From contig JBKBXU010000149.1 in the NCBI GenBank assembly GCA_046313675.1, positions 1 to 10,936 of the forward strand: 10,936 nt of DNA, written 5' to 3'. Under the pieces are notes generated by a model. The model had not been told where the DNA came from. It saw nothing but the letters and a program-made list of their open reading frames with translations, and ran no database searches. The DNA is from JBKBXU01 sp046313675. GTDB lineage: Bacteria > Bacteroidota > Bacteroidia > Cytophagales > Cytophagaceae. Below are positions 1 through 4,696 of the stretch, in pieces. How positions within the stretch are numbered: the first letter of the stretch is position 1; the number at the start of each line of letters is the position of its first letter. Made by a program: the position numbers and the translations under genes.

Positions 1-82
1 GCATCGTCAACAGAAGTAGTGATCTTATTTTCATAAATAATAGAATTGATTCAGTAATTAATTAAAAAAGTAAAAATGTCCC
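1..82. other. Left edge, possible tail of an upstream gene
   Basis: One plus-strand frame is open from the window edge at position 3 to a stop at 63-65, giving about 20 residues (starting IVNRSSDL and ending DSVIN). It could be the C-terminus of a gene that begins outside the window. Twenty open codons can easily occur by chance and nothing in the residues identifies a family, so this is only a possibility. The rest of the stretch is AT-rich with no other signal. Confidence 0.2.
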
Positions 83-118
83 TGAAAAGGGTATACTCTA
101 TATTACTCTTTTAGGTTG

Positions 119-135
119 TTTTGCATAATGCAAAA
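119..135. promoter_or_regulatory. Conserved palindrome upstream of the degenerate Gre-like copy
   Basis: TTTTGCAT and ATGCAAAA form 8-bp arms around a single central A. The core TTGCATAATGCAA recurs at 1163-1175 upstream of the intact copy, in both cases about 86-88 bases before the start codon. Conservation of a symmetric site between otherwise diverging upstream regions suggests a protein-binding site. Its position upstream of the possible -7 box would suit an activator or an architectural protein. No binding protein can be named from the sequence. Confidence 0.4.
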
Positions 136-180
136 AATAAACCAAAATTTTCGGGCCAATGAATTTTTTCCAGATAGTTT

Positions 181-188
181 TATACTTG
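181..188 (+). promoter_or_regulatory. Possible -7 promoter box, left copy
   Basis: TATACTTG differs by one base from the Bacteroidota -7 consensus TAnnTTTG and lies 41 bases before the degenerate start codon. The same octamer occurs 42 bases before the intact gene's start (1220-1227), which supports it as functional. No convincing TTTG -33 box is spaced correctly upstream. Confidence 0.35.
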
Positions 189-221
189 AGTATAGTTATA
201 TTTTAATAAACCATTAAAAAA

Positions 222-401
222 ATGTCGGTAGATATAAAACGATCTTTATTTTAAAAGTACCCGGATTATATGGATAAACGAATAGTACTTGCTCGTAGTT
301 GCATGAATGCGGCACAATCTGCTGCAAAAGATGAGTCAAAAATTAGTGCCGGGGACAAGCATGAACTTTCCAACTTATATTCAGGAGTAATTAAAGGATA
401 A
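222..401 (+). pseudogene. Degenerate truncated copy of the Gre-like gene
   Basis: This frame starts MSVDIKRSLF, meets a TAA at codon 11 where the intact paralogue has CAA (Gln), and then continues in frame as KYPDYMDKRIVLARS and onward to a TAA at 399-401. It retains only the N-terminal helical segment up to the tip motif GDKHE. The C-terminal FKBP-like domain of the intact gene is absent. After GDKHE, the residues LSNLYSGVIKG may match the intact gene's LSEALKLKQVMDQ, which would mean an in-frame internal deletion of about 48 bases (1406-1453 in the intact copy). Differences from the intact copy change the residue in about 12 codons and are silent in about 4, which fits relaxed selection. 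A 43-residue peptide could still be made from the ATG at 270, but nothing shows that it is. Confidence 0.85.
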
Positions 402-429
402 AAAAACCGGCTGTAGGCCGGTTTCCTTT
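401..429 (-). terminator. Intrinsic terminator of the collagen-like lipoprotein gene
   Basis: AAACCGGC (404-411) and GCCGGTTT (417-424) form a perfect 8-bp stem with a 5-base loop. Read on the minus strand, the stem is followed by a run of Ts. It begins only a few bases after the stop codon of the lipoprotein gene. On the plus strand it also lies immediately after the pseudogene's stop and is followed by CCTTTTT, so it may work in both directions. Confidence 0.85.
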
Positions 430-1074
430 TTATAAACTTTTCTTGTATCCGGGTTTTGCCGGGATGGGAAGATTCGGTAGGTTAAACCTCTCTTTTATTG
501 CATGGTAATCATTGTAATCTGGACTTTCCGAAGTTCGGGCCCAATCAGCAGGTAACAATACAATACGGAAAATCCAGTCATCTGTCGCTGAAGGTATATA
601 GAGGGATGCATCGGAAGCCTGCATTTTTATGACTACATCATAAATAGAGAAATCAAAGAAGTAGTGTACGGTTCCGCCGCCATCAGGGAAAATGAGGGCA
701 GGTAATGGGCGCCAAACATCTACAGGATTTCCAAAATTATCTTCATAAACCTCCCATAAGGCATAAACCATCGCTTTGTCTGTGTCAAAGACAAAATCAT
801 CCGGGAAATACCATGTATAACTGAAGTTATTGTTATTGTTAAAGTTTATCTGGTCAGTTTCCCATACATAAGATAGTTCAGCATTGGCTCCTGGAGTACC
901 AGCTGGTCCCATCGGGCCTGTTGGTCCCATTGGTCCTGTTGGTCCCATCGGACCTGATGAGCCTTGCGGGCCCGATGGCCCCATTGGGCCTGTTGGCCCC
1001 GGAATAGGGTCTCTACGACATGAAAAGATGCTTAGGCAGAACATTGTCAAAAGAAAAAGAGATCGAAGTTTCAT
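430..1074 (-). CDS. Collagen-like (Gly-X-Y) lipoprotein
   Basis: This 214-residue protein begins with a lipoprotein signal: MKLR, a hydrophobic stretch, then a lipobox LSIFSC with Cys19 as the predicted lipidated residue. Residues 26-64 are 13 uninterrupted Gly-X-Y triplets rich in GPT and GPM, as in bacterial collagen-like proteins that form short triple helices. The remaining 150 residues are aromatic- and Asp/Asn-rich with alternating hydrophobic residues, suggesting a beta-rich domain, but I do not recognise a named family there. The likely arrangement is a lipid-anchored trimer with a collagen stalk between membrane and head domain. The side of the outer membrane is uncertain: CRRD after the lipobox is not a clear acidic surface-export signal. 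Its own terminator lies just downstream. The head domain's role is unknown. Confidence 0.9.
   Translation of the reverse strand: MKLRSLFLLTMFCLSIFSCRRDPIPGPTGPMGPSGPQGSSGPMGPTGPMGPTGPMGPAGTPGANAELSYVWETDQINFNNNNNFSYTWYFPDDFVFDTDKAMVYALWEVYEDNFGNPVDVWRPLPALIFPDGGGTVHYFFDFSIYDVVIKMQASDASLYIPSATDDWIFRIVLLPADWARTSESPDYNDYHAIKERFNLPNLPIPAKPGYKKSL
883..999 (-). repeat. Gly-X-Y coding tandem repeat
   Basis: This stretch encodes the 13 collagen-like triplets of the lipoprotein. At DNA level it contains imperfect 9- and 18-base units of the type GGTCCCATTGGTCCTGTT (plus-strand reading), several nearly identical. Such repeats can gain or lose units by slippage or recombination, so stalk length may vary between strains. 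The same repeat produces a Pro/Gly-rich open frame on the opposite strand, which is an artefact. Confidence 0.85.
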
Positions 1075-1162
1075 GATGTTTAAATTGGTTTATTAATTAA
1101 TATAAAATGTATAACTTAATCTTGATAAGGGTATATTATTATTATGTTTTTTCAGTTTATGG

Positions 1163-1175
1163 TTGCATAATGCAA
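1163..1175. promoter_or_regulatory. Conserved palindrome upstream of the intact Gre-like gene
   Basis: TTGCATAATGCAA has 6-bp arms (TTGCAT/ATGCAA) around one A. It is the counterpart of the site at 119-135 and lies at nearly the same distance from the start codon. It also lies in the gap between the divergent lipoprotein gene (start at 1074) and the Gre-like gene, so a bound factor could affect either. Confidence 0.4.
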
Positions 1176-1219
1176 AAAATACCAAAATTTTCAAGCAATG
1201 AATTTTTCTTAATTTTTTT

Positions 1220-1227
1220 TATACTTG
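1220..1227 (+). promoter_or_regulatory. Possible -7 promoter box of the Gre-like gene
   Basis: TATACTTG matches TAnnTTTG at all fixed bases but one and lies 42 bases before the start codon. It is preserved in the degenerate copy, including the following GA and TATA. The upstream T-rich tract has no clean TTTG at -33. Confidence 0.4.
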
Positions 1228-1261
1228 AATATATTATTTTTTTTATAAACCCATTAAAAAA

Positions 1262-1717
1262 ATGTCGGCAGATATAAAACGAGCTTTATTTCAAAAGTGC
1301 CTGGATTATGTGGATAAGCGAATAGTAATTGCCCGTAGCTCAATGGATGCGGCACAATCTGCTGCAAATGATGAGTCAAAAAGCAGTGCCGGGGATAAGT
1401 ATGAAACAGGAAGGGCCATGATGCAAATTCAACGTGACCAGTTTGCATCTCAACTTTCGGAGGCACTTAAGTTAAAACAGGTAATGGATCAGATAAAGCC
1501 GGATTCAAGTAGCCAGGGCATAGTTTTGGGCAGCCTGGTTTTTACAGATAAGGGCAACTATTATATTTCGGTTAGTGTGGGTAAACTTGAAGTTGACAGC
1601 ATAGAATATTTTGCTATTTCACCTGTTTCTCCAATAGGAAAAGAATTAATGAATAAAAAAGCCGGTGAGAAAATTGCATTTAATGGAAAGGAAAGTGTTA
1701 TCCTAAACGTGTTTTAA
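1262..1717 (+). CDS. GreA/GreB-like transcription factor
   Basis: This 151-residue protein resembles Gre-type secondary-channel factors of RNA polymerase. Residues 1-80 are predicted helical and should form an antiparallel coiled coil. Its tip carries G44-D45-K46-Y47-E48, the same D-x-x-E spacing as the Asp41/Glu44 pair that coordinates Mg2+ in E. coli GreA. Residues 85-151 fit the C-terminal FKBP-like Gre domain: a GSLVFTDKGNYYISVSVG strand region, then YFAISPVSPIGKELMNKKAGE, close to the SPIG/A-K-A-L-x-G-K-x-x-G signature of GreA. Relatives in Bacteroidota are often labelled 3-oxoacyl-ACP synthase, which the sequence does not support (no thiolase fold, far too short). The start is the ATG after ATTAAAAAA, conserved in the upstream degenerate copy. 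Whether it rescues stalled polymerase or modulates initiation is unknown. I see no clear terminator after it. Confidence 0.75.
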   Translation: MSADIKRALFQKCLDYVDKRIVIARSSMDAAQSAANDESKSSAGDKYETGRAMMQIQRDQFASQLSEALKLKQVMDQIKPDSSSQGIVLGSLVFTDKGNYYISVSVGKLEVDSIEYFAISPVSPIGKELMNKKAGEKIAFNGKESVILNVF

Positions 1718-2129
1718 CTAAAAATTATGCCCTGATGAAATTTTTTTATCTTCGGTATTTTGAAAAGCTTATAATTTCTTTGTTGGTGAAATATTAGTAA
1801 ATCTTTATTAGTAGCGTCCGGGGATTATTTAGGTAATTTTAAAAAAATTAGACTTTAAATTTACTTTTTTCTTTTTCTCGCTATGCTGGACAGGTCTTGC
1901 CTGCCCAAAAAAAGAAAGAAAAAATCCTATTATCATGACATCCTTATAATCGGTTTTTAAGGTATTCCAATTTATCCCTGTTGAAAAGAACTCTTTTTCT
2001 TTAATGATGCTTATAGTTGTGTAAACCTTAAAAATTGTAGTATAGTTAGATAATTTTTAATAAGATCAAGATTCTTTTGAAAAAAGGGGATATTTTCTTT
2101 TGACAGGTTTTTTTGAAGAAAATATTATC
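1718..2129. other. Long AT-rich intergenic stretch with one hairpin repeat
   Basis: About 410 bases separate the Gre-like gene from the promoter of the transporter gene. I find no credible coding frame on either strand. The only marked structure is the hairpin at 1865-1924. The sequence TTCTTTTGA occurs twice (about 2072 and 2095) just before the promoter box. The rest has no recognisable signal. Confidence 0.6.
1865..1924. repeat. Hairpin-forming intergenic element
   Basis: A T/C-rich left arm (1865-1876) pairs with an A/G-rich right arm (1913-1924), with one G-T pair. An inner GC-rich stem GGACAGG (1888-1894) / CCTGCCC (1900-1906), with one mismatch, closes a 5-base loop. There is no U-tract after the GC stem on either strand, so this is not a standard terminator. 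The form resembles dispersed extragenic palindromes, but only one copy is in the window, so repetition elsewhere is inference. Confidence 0.5.
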
Positions 2130-2137
2130 TATCTTTG
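2130..2137 (+). promoter_or_regulatory. -7 promoter box for the SulP transporter gene
   Basis: TATCTTTG followed by CA is an exact match to the Bacteroidota -7 element TAnnTTTG. Candidate TTTG -33 boxes exist at 2099-2102 (27-base gap, long) and 2112-2115 (14-base gap, short), so the upstream element is unclear. Transcription would start near 2143 and give a leader of about 140 bases before the transporter's start codon. Confidence 0.6.
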
Positions 2138-2147
2138 CATTTCGATT

Positions 2148-2189
2148 ATGAGAGATTTGTTGATTCACAGTATTCCCACTCCACCTTAG
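2148..2189 (+). CDS. Possible 13-residue leader peptide (uORF)
   Basis: An ATG lies about 11 bases after the -7 box, almost at the predicted transcript start. It opens a short frame, MRDLLIHSIPTPP, ending in TAG. If transcription starts near 2143, this would be a nearly leaderless upstream frame in the transporter's leader. There is no conserved-residue run, such as a string of one amino acid, that would suggest attenuation, and a chance frame of this length is common. Confidence 0.15.
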   Translation: MRDLLIHSIPTPP

Positions 2190-2225
2190 GTTTTCCCAAT
2201 AACTTACCGGATTTAATTCTTTACT

Positions 2226-2241
2226 TTCTGAAATTTCAGAA
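2226..2241. promoter_or_regulatory. Perfect 16-bp palindrome in the transporter leader
   Basis: TTCTGAAATTTCAGAA is identical to its own reverse complement. It sits between the predicted promoter and the start codon of the SulP gene, about 45 bases before the ATG. The position suits a repressor operator, since a bound dimer would block transcription; in RNA it could form only a tight hairpin. No regulator gene is adjacent. Confidence 0.4.
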
Positions 2242-2286
2242 GGCAGATATTGTATTATCTTTTTAACAATAACATATATTTTATTT

Positions 2287-3810
2287 ATGGTTTTATTTAA
2301 ACATCTCAAAGACAATAATATTAATTTAAAAAATGAGGTTTTGTCAGGCTTGACTGTTTCACTGGCCTTGGTTCCTGAGGCTGTAGCATTTTCCCTGATT
2401 GCCGGAGTAAGTCCTCTTGTAGGTCTTTATAGTGCCTTTATTATTGGTCTAATTACTGCAATAATGGGAGGGAGACCCGGTATGATTTCCGGAGCTACAG
2501 GTGCCATTGCGGTTGTAATTGTAGCCTTGGTAGCACGTCATGGCCAGGAATATTTATTTGCGGCTGCCGCTTTAATGGGAATTATTCAATTGGCTATTGG
2601 TGGTTTAAAACTTGGTAAATTTATCAGACTGGTACCTCATCCGGTAATCTTTGGATTTGTTAATGGACTGGCTATTGTAATTTTTATGTCTCAGCTTAAT
2701 GAATTTAAAGGGACCGATGGCTCATGGATCAGTGGCGATGCATTATATATTATGGGTGGTTTGGTATTAGCTACTATGGCGATTATTTATTTTCTTCCGA
2801 AAATAACAAAAGCTGTACCTGCTTCCCTGGTTGCTATTATAGGTGTTTCCGGTGTCGCTATATATTTAGGTATTCCTACCAAAACTGTTGGAGATATAGC
2901 TTCTATAGCCGGAGGATTGCCACAATTCCATATTCCAATGGTGCCTTTTACGTTTGAAACCTTATGGATTATTGCTCCTTATTCCCTGATAATGGCTCTG
3001 ATTGGTTTAATTGAAAGTTTATTGACGGTAACAGTTATAGATGAAATGACAGAAACCCGTGGAAAAACAAACAAGGAATGCCTTGCTCAGGGAACAGCTA
3101 ACCTTGTTACCGGCTTCTTTAGTGGAATGGGTGGATGTGCCATGATCGGACAGAGCCTTATTAATGTGAGTTCAGGTGGAAGAAGCAGAATTTCAGGAGC
3201 TGTGGCTGCGGTTGCTTTGCTTGCATTCGTTTTGTTTGGCGCTTCTTTAATAGAAAAAGTGCCAATGGCTGCCCTGGTAGGTTTGATGTTTATGGTAGCT
3301 ATAGGCACTTTTGAATGGGCCAGTCTTAAAATATTCCGTAAAGTTCCTATTACTGATATTGTTGTAATGATCATTGTTACTGGTGTGACAGTTATTTTGC
3401 ATAACCTGGCAGTTGCGGTAATCATAGGTGTAGTAATTTCAGCTCTTGCCTTTGCTTGGGAAAATGCTAAAAGGATCAGAGCAAGAAAGCGCGTGGATGA
3501 ATTCGGGGTTAAACATTATGAAATTTTCGGACCTTTATTTTTTGGATCAGTAACGGCATTTCAGGAAAAATTTGATGTGATAAATGACCCGGAGCATATT
3601 ATTATTGACTTTAAAGAATCCCGTATTGCGGATCATTCGGCAATAGATGCCTTAAACAAGGTAACGGAGAGATATGCCAAACAAGGGAAAACTGTTACGG
3701 TTAAAGGCCTGACCTACGCTTGTAGGATATTGCTGAAAAATGCAGGTAACATTATTCATTTAAATTATTATAAAAACGAAGAATTGGAGGAAACCAAAAT
3801 ACCGGCTTAA
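2287..3810 (+). CDS. SulP-family inorganic anion transporter with STAS domain
   Basis: This 507-residue inner-membrane protein has the SulP/SLC26 layout. Residues 15-390 are hydrophobic and should form the 14-segment core. It contains the SulP hallmark LVPEAVAFSLIAGVSPLVG (28-46) leading to GLYS, then GGRPGMISGATGA (61-73), and the conserved region GLIESLLTVTVIDEMTETRG near 240-259. Residues from about 405 to 495 form a cytoplasmic STAS domain, with IIIDFKESRIADHSAIDAL at 438-456 in place of the usual D-S-S/T motif of phosphorylatable STAS proteins. Family members carry sulfate, bicarbonate, dicarboxylates or other anions. The substrate here cannot be read from the sequence, and no carbonic anhydrase or sulfate-assimilation gene is nearby. 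The length is normal for bacterial SulP proteins (about 500-570). The start ATG lacks a Shine-Dalgarno site, and no alternative start improves it. Confidence 0.93.
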   Translation: MVLFKHLKDNNINLKNEVLSGLTVSLALVPEAVAFSLIAGVSPLVGLYSAFIIGLITAIMGGRPGMISGATGAIAVVIVALVARHGQEYLFAAAALMGIIQLAIGGLKLGKFIRLVPHPVIFGFVNGLAIVIFMSQLNEFKGTDGSWISGDALYIMGGLVLATMAIIYFLPKITKAVPASLVAIIGVSGVAIYLGIPTKTVGDIASIAGGLPQFHIPMVPFTFETLWIIAPYSLIMALIGLIESLLTVTVIDEMTETRGKTNKECLAQGTANLVTGFFSGMGGCAMIGQSLINVSSGGRSRISGAVAAVALLAFVLFGASLIEKVPMAALVGLMFMVAIGTFEWASLKIFRKVPITDIVVMIIVTGVTVILHNLAVAVIIGVVISALAFAWENAKRIRARKRVDEFGVKHYEIFGPLFFGSVTAFQEKFDVINDPEHIIIDFKESRIADHSAIDALNKVTERYAKQGKTVTVKGLTYACRILLKNAGNIIHLNYYKNEELEETKIPA

Positions 3811-3840
3811 ATAGCTTAATATTAGTTGAGGTTTTTATTT

Positions 3841-3893
3841 AAAATGACTTATTGGTTTGGCAAAATAATGTTGCTGAGCTAATAAGTCATTTT
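3841..3893. terminator. Terminator of the SulP gene
   Basis: AAAATGACTTATT (3841-3853) and AATAAGTCATTTT (3881-3893) are perfect 13-bp arms. GCAA/TTGC inside the loop can add a short inner stem. The right arm ends in Ts, and the structure begins about 30 bases after the stop codon. It is symmetric enough to act from both sides, though the next gene on the other strand is about 250 bases away. Confidence 0.7.
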
Positions 3894-4074
3894 TACTATT
3901 AAGGGGTCTTACTATTCATATGTGAGCAGATGTGTAGAGGTTGAAGCTGGAATAGGCCATAAAGTAGATTGTGCGCTTGTGGCTAGCCCAAACATATCGT
4001 TTTATCAGATTTTTTAAGTTTGCCGATGCACGGAAAGGTAAAGAATAAAGAAAAACCTTTGCACTTAATTTTTA
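3894..4074. other. Convergent intergenic stretch, no gene seen
   Basis: This lies between the converging transporter and lipoprotein genes. It is less AT-rich in its middle (about 3930-4000) than other gaps, but stop codons break every frame and I recognise no RNA gene, insertion-sequence end or protein remnant. A weak AAAGGT/ACCTTT inverted repeat (4034-4039 with 4055-4060) is present without a U-tract. Confidence 0.5.
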
Positions 4075-4096
4075 AAAATACTATGTATTGTATTTT
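4075..4096 (-). terminator. Weak AT-rich terminator candidate for the small lipoprotein
   Basis: AAAATAC and GTATTTT form a 7-bp stem with an 8-base loop. Read on the minus strand it ends in a run of Ts and lies about 50 bases after the lipoprotein stop codon. The stem is nearly all A-T, so its strength as a terminator is doubtful. Confidence 0.3.
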
Positions 4097-4146
4097 AAAT
4101 CAATACTTTAGATATTTTTCGGCACACCCTGAATAGTATTCTCGGA

Positions 4147-4626
4147 CTAAGGCTCAAAGGTATTGACAAACTCAGTAAAGATTTTTTCCTCAGTATTGAA
4201 GGTTTCTTTGTCGGCAGAGAAGGATAATATGTATAATTTCGAAGCGTGGTAAATACCCACCGTTGAAAATCTTTTATTCGGAAAATCGTCAAGCTCATAA
4301 GTGATTTTATATGAGGTTTTTCCATTGATTTTAAGATCCTTTTTTGTTAATATATTGACACTCTGGTCGGTGTAGGAGCTAACGATTTCCGCAACATTTT
4401 TTTGGTTTTGGGCATATTCCTTATCCTGGTCTACTTCTACATTGATGGATGCGCTGCTGGTTTCACTGGCCAGGGAAAGATCTGCTCTTGTGGAATAATG
4501 TGTGGCTATTATCCAGCCCTCAGGAACTATGTATTTATAATCATAGGTTTCACTGGTATGATAAAGATGGGTGCTTTTGCTGCAAGCGAGCAGGCTGATA
4601 AATGCAAGTATATATATAACTTTCAT
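4147..4626 (-). CDS. Small lipoprotein, possibly PsbP-like
   Basis: This 159-residue protein has a clear lipoprotein signal: MKVIYILAFISLLAC with Cys15 as the lipid anchor. The mature part begins with an aromatic stretch (Y-x-Y-K-Y-I-V-P-E-G-W, about residues 28-38), then SINVEVDQD, a helix-like middle with a Tyr/Asp/Gln-rich segment, and strands ending ITYELDD, FSTVGIYHASKLYILSFSA, and a final helix EEKIFTEFVNTFEP. The order of P-E-G-W, a beta core, and a late helix ending in F-x-x-x-F is typical of Mog1/PsbP-fold proteins. This is inferred from pattern rather than a clear family match. It has its own promoter-like box right behind the terminator of the next gene, so it is probably expressed independently. 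Function unknown. Confidence 0.85.
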   Translation of the reverse strand: MKVIYILAFISLLACSKSTHLYHTSETYDYKYIVPEGWIIATHYSTRADLSLASETSSASINVEVDQDKEYAQNQKNVAEIVSSYTDQSVNILTKKDLKINGKTSYKITYELDDFPNKRFSTVGIYHASKLYILSFSADKETFNTEEKIFTEFVNTFEP

Positions 4627-4640
4627 AGCTTTAATTTGTA

Positions 4641-4648
4641 CAAAGCTA
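4641..4648 (-). promoter_or_regulatory. -7 promoter box for the small lipoprotein, next to a terminator
   Basis: On the minus strand TAGCTTTG matches TAnnTTTG exactly and lies 14 bases before the start codon. The transcript should start near 4635, giving a leader of only about 9 bases. The -33 region would fall in the descending arm of the terminator at 4659-4696, so the stop signal of one gene overlaps the start signal of the next. Confidence 0.55.
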
Positions 4649-4658
4649 ACAAATAATT

Positions 4659-4696
4659 ACATAAAAAAAGCCGGCACATGCCGGCTTTTTTTATGT
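4659..4696 (-). terminator. Strong intrinsic terminator of the 962-residue T9SS protein
   Basis: ACATAAAAAAAGCCGGC (4659-4675) and GCCGGCTTTTTTTATGT (4680-4696) form a perfect 17-bp stem with loop ACAT. It has a GC-rich top and a seven-T tract in either direction. Its edge touches the stop codon of the upstream minus-strand gene. It separates that gene from the small lipoprotein. Confidence 0.92.

Larger units (their letters stand above)
83..365 (+). repeat. Diverged duplicate, left copy (pairs with 1123-1405)
   Basis: This 283-base block matches 1123-1405 from about 139 bases before the start codon into the first 48 codons of the Gre-like gene. By eye about 126 of the 144 coding bases agree. 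The upstream part is less similar but keeps the palindrome TTGCATAATGCAA, the stretch CCAAAATTTTC, the box TATACTTG and the start context ccATTAAAAAAATG at matching distances. The match stops abruptly after the codons for GDKHE. The similarity implies a local duplication followed by divergence. Confidence 0.9.
1123..1405 (+). repeat. Diverged duplicate, right copy (pairs with 83-365)
   Basis: This is the partner of the left block and contains the upstream region and first 48 codons of the intact Gre-like gene. Both blocks have the same 139-base distance from their left edge (TGATAAGGG here, TGAAAAGGG in the other) to the start codon. The two copies lie in the same direction about 1,040 bases apart, with the lipoprotein gene between them in the opposite direction. 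Confidence 0.9.

Noticed and set aside
430..1074. Collagen-like gene as an inserted mobile cassette, because it lies between duplicate blocks
   Set aside because: No transposase, terminal inverted repeats or target-site duplications are visible; ordinary duplication of flanking DNA explains the layout.
884..1096. Plus-strand frame encoding a Pro/Gly/Ile-rich protein
   Set aside because: It is the antisense reading of the Gly-X-Y repeat in the lipoprotein gene; the repeat keeps several frames open. No separate start signals or conserved features.
2046..2315. Minus-strand 89-codon frame before the transporter gene
   Set aside because: It runs across the transporter's promoter, leader and start codon, is Lys/Ile-rich as expected of AT-rich DNA, and has no family features.
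3087..3425. Minus-strand 112-codon frame inside the transporter gene
   Set aside because: Fully inside the SulP coding region, with low-complexity Thr/Ile/Ala content reflecting antisense of membrane segments.
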